Assembly (NCBI GenBank): GCA_944371325.1
Contig: CALVXO010000013.1
Span: 1 to 47,910 of the forward strand
Length of the DNA stretch: 47,910 nucleotides
Source: an uncultured Bacilli bacterium
GTDB lineage: Bacteria; Bacillota_I; Bacilli_A; RF39; UBA660
Direction of reading: 5' to 3'
Part shown: positions 43,232 through 47,910 of the stretch, one piece after another
Numbering within the stretch: position 1 is the first letter of the stretch
Layout: each line of letters begins with the position of its first letter
Translations under genes and position numbers: made by a program
Notes under the pieces: generated by a model
The model's input: the letters and a program-made list of their open reading frames with translations, nothing else
Database searches by the model: none
Told to the model about the DNA's origin: nothing

Positions 43232-43294
43232 ACCAAAAAAAAGAGAACATGTGGTTCGGGTAAAAAGTACAAGAATTGTTGTGGAAAGCAGTAA
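43232..43294 (+). pseudogene. 3' remnant of a SEC-C motif gene, probable attR junction
   Basis: The frame reads TKKKRTCGSGKKYKNCCGKQ and stops at 43292-43294. CGSGKKYKNCCG is the C-terminal half of the zinc-binding SEC-C motif found at the end of SecA and many small proteins, where it normally follows a CPC pair. Here it lacks the first cysteines and any coding sequence or start upstream, since a stop lies at 43199. It is followed by a good terminator, as expected of a real gene end. The simplest reading is that the element integrated into the 3' end of a SEC-C gene and this is the displaced tail. Confidence 0.7.
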
Positions 43295-43299
43295 AAAAT

Positions 43300-43338
43300 A
43301 AAGGTGTTAACAATGATTTAAAGTGTTAACACCTTTTT
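43300..43338 (+). terminator. Intrinsic terminator after the SEC-C remnant
   Basis: AAAGGTGTTAAC (43300-43311) pairs perfectly with GTTAACACCTTT (43325-43336) and is followed by T. It belongs to the interrupted chromosomal gene. Confidence 0.85.
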
Positions 43339-43427
43339 AAATTTAATTGAATAGCAATTAATAATTATTAAAAAAGATTTAGTAATATCAAAAATAATAG
43401 TTTGTAGTTATAGATTCGTTATCCAGA

Positions 43428-43459
43428 TTTTAATTTGGTCAAATTCGATCAAATTAAAA
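43428..43459 (+). repeat. 13-bp inverted repeat upstream of the GT8 gene
   Basis: TTTTAATTTGGTC and GATCAAATTAAAA (43428-43440 and 43447-43459) pair with one G-T and a 6-base spacer. A separate 12-bp palindrome AACTAATTAGTT lies at 43490-43501. Both stand between the SEC-C terminator and the next promoter and could be operators. Nothing else is visible in 43339-43529. Confidence 0.45.
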
Positions 43460-43529
43460 ATGAGTATGGTAAAAACATATATCTGTATTAACTAATTAGT
43501 TAAAAAAATATATAGACTAGGGGATCACT

Positions 43530-43558
43530 TTACAAATAAAAAAATTTTGTATATAATA
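43530..43558 (+). promoter_or_regulatory. Promoter of the GT8 glycosyltransferase gene
   Basis: TTTACA (43530-43535) and TATAAT (43553-43558) with a 17-base spacer, ending about 50 bases before the ATG. Confidence 0.75.
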
Positions 43559-43606
43559 TTGCACTAAAACGTGAAAAAAATGTTAGTATTAGAAAGAAGG
43601 ATGATT

Positions 43607-44659
43607 ATGAAACACATTGATGTTTTATATGCAACAAATCATAATTATTTACCAAATACATTAGCGTCCATTTTATCGCTTGTTCGAAATTCTCTTCTTA
43701 ACCAAAATGAATATTTTACAGTTCATATGATAATAGAAAATTTAACTTTACATGATCAAAATTTAATTGAAAATGTAAAAAAACTATGTCCAAATTTGAC
43801 GCTAAATGTCTATAATTTGGAAAAATATAATATTAAAACATATGGCATTCCTGATTGGCAACAGACACAGGTTGCTAATTCTAGGCTTTTTTTTCAAGAT
43901 ATTTTAGGTGATGCGGTATACGAAATTGATAAATTATTATATTTAGATGCTGATACAATTGTTGTTGGAGATTTATCTCCTATAGAAAATATGAAAGGTT
44001 TGATTTGCGCTGTTGAAGATGTTCTTCCAGATATATATGCAAAGAGTTTAAATTTATCAAAATATTATAATTCGGGTGTTTTATTGTTTGATGTTCCAAA
44101 TTGGATAAAACAAAAATCACAGGAACAAATTAAGGAATATATTCAAACACATTCTTTAATTCAATTAAAATATCCTGATCAAGATATTTTAAACATTGTT
44201 TTTAATCAACAAATTTCAAATCTTCCTAAATCTTATAATTTACATTCGTTCGTATATGCTTTAAAAGATCACGCACTAAGTCAATATTGTAATCATCGTA
44301 AACTTAGTTTTGAAGATATTATAGAGGCAAAAAATAATCCTAAAATATTACATAGTACTGGTTTTTTAGGAATTAAACCATGGATGATAAATCGAATTCA
44401 TCCTTATTCTGATATATTTAATGAATATCTTTATAAAGTAGATCCTAATTATGAAGCTAAGAAACCTAATGGAATAAAAGGTATTTTAGTTCAGTGTCCA
44501 CAATTATTTTACTTATTATATAATATAAACTTGTATCTTCCTGTTAGTATGAATTCGAAATATTATGGTGTTTTACCAAATTCAATAGATAGTTCTGATA
44601 TATCTGATGATTCTACTTTTCAAAAACGCATTGAACAACGTAAATTAATTAGAAAATAA
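43607..44659 (+). CDS. Glycosyltransferase family 8 protein
   Basis: 350 residues from ATG 43607, preceded by GAAAGAAGG. The fold is GT8 (GT-A): 'IDVLYATNHNYLPNTLASIL' at the start, 'ANSRLFFQDIL' near residue 90, and the metal-binding DxD motif LYLDADTIVVGDL at about 111-123, followed by 'YYNSGVLLFDV' and 'PDQDILNIVF'. The late HSTGFLGIKPW segment matches the conserved HxxGxxKPW box. It would transfer a sugar, often glucose or galactose, to a surface glycan. It has its own promoter and terminator and is probably chromosomal. Confidence 0.92.
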   Translation: MKHIDVLYATNHNYLPNTLASILSLVRNSLLNQNEYFTVHMIIENLTLHDQNLIENVKKLCPNLTLNVYNLEKYNIKTYGIPDWQQTQVANSRLFFQDILGDAVYEIDKLLYLDADTIVVGDLSPIENMKGLICAVEDVLPDIYAKSLNLSKYYNSGVLLFDVPNWIKQKSQEQIKEYIQTHSLIQLKYPDQDILNIVFNQQISNLPKSYNLHSFVYALKDHALSQYCNHRKLSFEDIIEAKNNPKILHSTGFLGIKPWMINRIHPYSDIFNEYLYKVDPNYEAKKPNGIKGILVQCPQLFYLLYNINLYLPVSMNSKYYGVLPNSIDSSDISDDSTFQKRIEQRKLIRK

Positions 44660-44669
44660 ATTTTAATAT

Positions 44670-44702
44670 AATCATGTGATGAAATTCCATGATTTTTATT
44701 TT
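44670..44702 (+). terminator. Intrinsic terminator after the GT8 gene
   Basis: AATCATG (44670-44676) pairs with CATGATT (44688-44694), followed by a T-rich tract. Confidence 0.7.
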
Positions 44703-44733
44703 AAAAATAATGGTGTTCAAAATTTAAAAAATA

Positions 44734-44742
44734 TGATATAAT
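44734..44742 (+). promoter_or_regulatory. Extended -10 promoter for the thioredoxin operon
   Basis: TGATATAAT (TG at 44734-44735, TATAAT at 44737-44742) about 70 bases before the ATG; no good -35 is seen. Confidence 0.55.
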
Positions 44743-44812
44743 TATTAGCGAAGGCAATTTTAAAGTTATGAAATCGTCTTTATTATTAAAGTTGTAGAAA
44801 GTAGGATATTTT

Positions 44813-45595
44813 ATGAATGAAAGTAAAAAAATGTTAATAGTGGTAGGTGCAGTAGTTTTTGTTATTTTAGGAATTTTTGGGTTTGCTTTAACAGAAAGTA
44901 AAGCATCAGAACAAATGTATAATGATTTTGAGGCTGCATTAAATGGAAGTGAAAATAAATTAGTCTATATTGGTTCATCAACTTGTGGCTATTGTCAATT
45001 ATTAAATCCTAGTCTAGAAGATATGAAAGAAAGATATAATTTTGATTATTTATATATTGACGCAAATGAAATAAGTTCTGGGTATTTAAAAAAGATATTA
45101 GCTGAATTAGAATTGTCAAGTTTAGGTACACCATATTTGGCCATAGTTTCAAATGGTGAAATTGTTGATACTCAAAATGGATACTCTGATTATGATATAA
45201 CATTTAAATTTTTACAAGATAATGAAATAATTGGTAAAGATGAAAAATTATTATTAAATTATATTGATTATGAAGAATATGAAAAGTTGTTAAAATCAGA
45301 TGAAAAAAATGTAATAGTTGTAGGACAAAGTACTTGTAGTTATTGCGTTCAAGCAAAAGTTATTTTAAATGAAATTGTCGAAGAAGAAGATGTTACAATT
45401 AATTATTTAAATATTTCTTATTTAACAGAAGAAGAAGGAACAGAATTTGAAAGTAGTTTAGAATATTTTGAAGGATCTTGGGGTACTCCTGTTATGATGA
45501 TTGTACAAGATGGTAAAATGGTTGATATTATTGAACAATTCGTGGAAAAAGAAGAATATGTTGAATTCTTAAAAGATAACGGAGTAATCAAATGA
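44813..45595 (+). CDS. Membrane-anchored protein with two thioredoxin-like domains
   Basis: 260 residues: an N-terminal membrane helix (about 7-26) and two thioredoxin-like domains. The first has STCGYC (C58, C61) and a cis-proline GTP near 105-107. The second has STCSYC (C175, C178) and WGTPV near residue 224. The domains should face outside and act on protein disulfides or shuttle electrons. The fusion of two active-site-bearing domains behind one anchor is not the usual single-domain bacterial layout. It is co-transcribed with the next gene through an ATGA overlap. Confidence 0.88.
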   Translation: MNESKKMLIVVGAVVFVILGIFGFALTESKASEQMYNDFEAALNGSENKLVYIGSSTCGYCQLLNPSLEDMKERYNFDYLYIDANEISSGYLKKILAELELSSLGTPYLAIVSNGEIVDTQNGYSDYDITFKFLQDNEIIGKDEKLLLNYIDYEEYEKLLKSDEKNVIVVGQSTCSYCVQAKVILNEIVEEEDVTINYLNISYLTEEEGTEFESSLEYFEGSWGTPVMMIVQDGKMVDIIEQFVEKEEYVEFLKDNGVIK

Positions 45596-46035
45596 TATAT
45601 GAACAAGCGTTAGCTTTTAAGAGAAAATATCCAAAAACAATTGCTTGGAGATTAAAAGAACATAGTAAAATAGCACAAATGCATATAAATCCCGATGAAA
45701 AAGTTAAATATGTATTTGCATGTCAAAAAAATCATCGCTCATATGAGATTTTTAGGACATTTATTATTGTTATCACAGACAAAAGAATAATAGTTGCTCA
45801 AAAACGATTATTATTTGGTTATTTGTTCATTTCTGTAACTTCTGATATGTATAATGATTTAACTGTTATGATGGGATTATTGTGGGGAAAAGTATGCATA
45901 GATACTGTTAAAGAAGTTATAGTATTATCTAACATTCAAAAAGAAGCGTTGCCTGAAATAGAAACTGCTATTTCACAGACTATGATGGATATAAAAGTAG
46001 AATGTAATAGAAAAAGCAAAGGTTTACATATGTAG
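45592..46035 (+). CDS. PH-like (bacterial Pleckstrin-homology) domain protein, 147 aa
   Basis: Starts in the ATGA overlap with the thioredoxin gene. 'NPDEKVKYVFACQKNH' followed by 'FIIVITDKRIIVAQKRLLFG' is the pattern of bPH domains, where a 'TDKRII' strand leads to the central hairpin. The remainder is a helical end with TMMDIKVECN. There is no membrane segment, so it is likely cytosolic. Partner and ligand are unknown. Its end is part of a terminator hairpin. Confidence 0.7.
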   Translation: MIYEQALAFKRKYPKTIAWRLKEHSKIAQMHINPDEKVKYVFACQKNHRSYEIFRTFIIVITDKRIIVAQKRLLFGYLFISVTSDMYNDLTVMMGLLWGKVCIDTVKEVIVLSNIQKEALPEIETAISQTMMDIKVECNRKSKGLHM

Positions 46036-46056
46036 ACTTTTTGTTTGCTTTTATTT
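46012..46056 (+). terminator. Terminator overlapping the next promoter
   Basis: AAAAGCAAA before the stop codon pairs with TTTGCTTTT after it, closing a hairpin with a partly paired loop, followed by T-rich sequence. Its right arm contains the -35 box of the next promoter. Confidence 0.6.
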
Positions 46057-46073
46057 AAATATTGTGATATTAT
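46045..46073 (+). promoter_or_regulatory. Promoter of the DUF1292-like gene
   Basis: TTGCTT (46045-46050) and TATTAT (46068-46073), spacing 17. The predicted transcript begins near 46080, which excludes the ATG at 46078 as a start and supports TTG 46093. Confidence 0.65.
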
Positions 46074-46092
46074 AAAGATGGAGATGGTAAAT

Positions 46093-46629
46093 TTGGCAAA
46101 GAAAATAAAAAATATAGATGATGAATATATTGATGTTGAAGTTATAAGATATTTTTTAAATAATGATACAGAATATTTAATATATTCTTTAAACGAAATT
46201 GATGAATCAGGTTATACCAAATTGTATGCTTCAAAAATAATTGGATCAAGAGCTTGTATGATTACTGATAGCGATGAATGGAATATAATTAAAGAAATAA
46301 TAAAAGAAGTTGTAAGGTGTAATCGCGATGGTAGTGAATTAAATATCATAGATTTAAATGAAGATAATTTAAATGATATTGTTTTACAAGATACTAGGGT
46401 ATTTAAACTTCAAGGAAATTTGGTAAATTTGTTATCCGAAAACAAAAAGGTTAGTAAACAAATTGTGGAGGAAAATGAAGAATTATTAGAAGATGTACCA
46501 GAAGAAGAAATATTAGAAGAAAATTACGAAGAACTATATAATATTGAATTAGAAAAAAATAAAGAATTAGAAAAGCAATTAAATGAATATAAAGAAATTA
46601 TAAGCAAAATAAAAGAAATAGTAGAATAA
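46093..46629 (+). CDS. DUF1292-like protein with coiled-coil tail, 178 aa
   Basis: Start TTG 46093 with GGAG 9 bases upstream, chosen because the promoter places the transcript start near 46080. Residues about 10-65 resemble DUF1292: 'EVIRYFLNNDTEYLIYSLNE' then 'GYTKLYASKIIGS'. A linker follows, and the last 50 residues are an acidic coiled coil (ELEKNKELEKQLNEYKEIIS). DUF1292 proteins occur in the YrrB/YrzB neighbourhood of Firmicutes, and their role is unknown. It looks chromosomal. Confidence 0.7.
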   Translation: MAKKIKNIDDEYIDVEVIRYFLNNDTEYLIYSLNEIDESGYTKLYASKIIGSRACMITDSDEWNIIKEIIKEVVRCNRDGSELNIIDLNEDNLNDIVLQDTRVFKLQGNLVNLLSENKKVSKQIVEENEELLEDVPEEEILEENYEELYNIELEKNKELEKQLNEYKEIISKIKEIVE

Positions 46630-46676
46630 ACTACTATTTTTATTTTGATTTTCATAAAATTAGGTGAGGTGAATGT

Positions 46677-47552
46677 ATGAAAAATGCCTTGAATTATTAT
46701 TACAATTTAAATGTTGAAACTATTCACCAAAAAAATAAAAATTATTATTTTAAAACAAGAAATTCTCAATTTTTATTGTTAGAATGTTCAAATGATGACA
46801 TAAACGAAATATACACTTTAAATATTTATTTAATTAAAAATTATCCTTTTAACAAAATAATAATAAACAAAGATAATAAAGTATTGACATTAATAAATGA
46901 AAAAAGCTATATTTTACTAGAACTAGTTACTAATAATAAAGATATAACTTTAAATGATATAATTTCTATTAATAATATACCAATAATTAAGATAGATAAA
47001 TTAAGAAGAGATAATTGGTATGTTTTATGGTCTAATAAAATAGATTATTTTGAATATCAAATAAGTCAAATAGGGAAAAAATTTCCGATTATTAGAGAAA
47101 GTATTAATTATTATATTGGATTAGCTGAAAATGCGATATCCTTAATTAAAAAGGTTGATAATAATGTATATTTAAGTTTATCTCATAAGCGGATTAACAA
47201 TTACTTTGATCTATATAATCCTTTAAACTTAATAATAGATATTCGAGTAAGAGATATATGTGAATATTTTAAATATTGTTTTTTTAATAACAAAGATATA
47301 TATGAAGAATTAAATTTATTTTTAAATTATAATAAATTAAGTGATAGTGAGCAAATATGTTTTTTAGCTCGAATGCTATTTCCAACATATTATTTTGATT
47401 TATATGAAAAAATAATCACAAATGAAATTAAAGAAGAAGAAATAAAAAAAATTATTTCTAAAGTTGATAAATATGAACAATTATTAAAACATATTTACTT
47501 TAACTTTAAAAATAATAATTTGTATATAGAATGGTTAGAAAATGTTAATTAA
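46677..47552 (+). CDS. YutH/CotS-like spore-coat kinase-fold protein (tentative), 291 aa
   Basis: The sequence has the spacing of the YutH/CotS group of aminoglycoside-phosphotransferase-like proteins: 'DKLRRDNWYVLWSNKIDYFE', 'ESINYYIGLAENAISLIKKV', 'LSHKRINNYFDLYNPLNLII' with 'DIRVRDICEYFKYCF'. The catalytic Asp motifs of true kinases are not obvious, as in YutH. The start ATG has TTAGGTGAGGTG upstream. It converges with a NifU-like gene; yutH and the NifU-like yutI are neighbours in Bacillus, which supports the call. The assignment is by pattern memory and moderate. Confidence 0.55.
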   Translation: MKNALNYYYNLNVETIHQKNKNYYFKTRNSQFLLLECSNDDINEIYTLNIYLIKNYPFNKIIINKDNKVLTLINEKSYILLELVTNNKDITLNDIISINNIPIIKIDKLRRDNWYVLWSNKIDYFEYQISQIGKKFPIIRESINYYIGLAENAISLIKKVDNNVYLSLSHKRINNYFDLYNPLNLIIDIRVRDICEYFKYCFFNNKDIYEELNLFLNYNKLSDSEQICFLARMLFPTYYFDLYEKIITNEIKEEEIKKIISKVDKYEQLLKHIYFNFKNNNLYIEWLENVN

Positions 47553-47772
47553 CATTAATAACTTCCTTAACTTCTGGAACTTCACTTTTAATTGCAGCTT
47601 CAATGCCTTCTTTTAAAGTAAAATCAAGCATGTGACAATTTGAGCAAGCTCCAATCATTTTAATATAAACAATATTATCTTCATATTTTACAAATTCGAT
47701 ATTACCACCATCGTTAATTAAGAATGGTCTTAAATGATCGATAATATCAATTATTATTTCTTTTTTGTCCAT
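47545..47772 (-). CDS. NifU-like C-terminal domain protein (Nfu type)
   Basis: 75 residues from ATG at 47772 on the - strand, with GGTGA about 6 bases upstream; a GTG three codons earlier is an alternative. It is an Nfu domain: 'HLRPFLINDGGNIEFVKY' and GACSNCHM with C43 and C46, which carry an iron-sulfur cluster for delivery to target proteins. It is tail-to-tail with the YutH-like gene, overlapping by 8 bases. Chromosomal. Confidence 0.92.
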   Translation of the reverse strand: MDKKEIIIDIIDHLRPFLINDGGNIEFVKYEDNIVYIKMIGACSNCHMLDFTLKEGIEAAIKSEVPEVKEVINVN

Positions 47773-47788
47773 TTCAATCACCGAAAAT

Positions 47789-47817
47789 ATTATATATTAG
47801 TTTTTTGATAAAGTAAA
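47789..47817 (-). promoter_or_regulatory. Promoter of the NifU-like gene
   Basis: On the - strand, TTTACT (47817-47812) and TATAAT (47794-47789) with 17-base spacing, just before the NifU-like start. The remaining bases to the window end show no gene. Confidence 0.65.
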
Positions 47818-47910
47818 GTAAAATTAGCTAAAATTGTCTTAAATTTATGATAAATTCCTATTATAAGTTTACTTATGAATAATTCCTAAAATTCTACAAC
47901 AAAATGTAGA

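Noticed and set aside
43607..44659. GT8 gene as ICE cargo
   Set aside because: It lies beyond the integrase, the SEC-C remnant and its terminator, so it belongs to the chromosome.
1..47910. Possible alternative genetic code (TGA as Trp), as in some low-GC Mollicutes
   Set aside because: Trp is written TGG throughout, and several genes end at TGA (for example 20264, 37017, 42958 and 45595) exactly where the family ends.

Overview
The window is very AT-rich and almost wholly coded on the + strand, with strong AGGAGG-type ribosome sites, frequent TTG/GTG starts and TGA used as a normal stop. That fits a low-GC Firmicute of the Bacilli/Erysipelotrichia/RF39 kind using the standard bacterial code. 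Most of it is one integrative and conjugative element (ICE) of the Gram-positive type IV secretion class. Chromosomal genes follow on the right.

Layout. (1) 1-1802: end of a GntR regulator and a two-gene ABC exporter. (2) 1964-2069: a strong promoter followed at once by an intrinsic terminator nested inside a perfect 12-bp inverted repeat, which looks like an attenuated leader. (3) 2145-31210: one unbroken co-directional gene series, with no strong terminator seen inside it. It holds a large SpaA/Cna-B adhesin with an NlpC/P60-like domain, an InlB-repeat membrane protein, a DnaG-like primase, PcfB, VirD4, a Maff2-like protein, VirB6-like, PrgI (VirB3-like), VirB4, a CHAP hydrolase, two DUF5011 membrane proteins, then small accessory proteins including XRE, DUF4314/DUF3846, a DpnD/PcfM-like protein, SSB and ArdC, and several large proteins I cannot name. 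It ends at a strong terminator (31238-31282). (4) 31284-34415: three stacked hairpins that look like an oriT, then an unknown protein, a MobC-like protein and a MOBP-type relaxase. (5) 34575-39959: defence-like cargo: an ApeA-like HEPN protein, two tandem M.EcoRI-family adenine methyltransferases, a DUF262-HNH nuclease and a SUFU-domain protein. (6) 40022-42958: HU, a small acidic protein, class B sortase, excisionase-like protein and tyrosine integrase. (7) 42959-43338: the right end, with integrase-arm-like repeats and a 3' remnant of a SEC-C gene that probably marks attR. (8) 43607 onward: chromosomal genes: GT8 glycosyltransferase, double thioredoxin, PH-like protein, DUF1292-like protein, YutH/CotS-like protein and, on the - strand, a NifU-like protein. 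The left attachment site is not recognisable in the window, so the element may begin upstream of base 1.

How it fits together. The adhesin and the distant sortase probably form the contact surface. PcfB, VirD4, VirB3, VirB4, VirB6 and CHAP form the channel. Primase, SSB, MobC and relaxase process the DNA, ArdC protects incoming DNA, and Int/Xis move the element. The cargo looks like a non-classical restriction-modification pair beside a HEPN RNase. The most notable points are: two genes (primase and relaxase) whose best start is ATA; the methyltransferase duplication with near-identical core blocks but diverged other regions, paired with DUF262-HNH; the attenuator-like leader; the structured oriT candidate; and a recurrent acidic C-terminal tail on many element proteins. 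All family calls come from reading motifs; no database search was possible.
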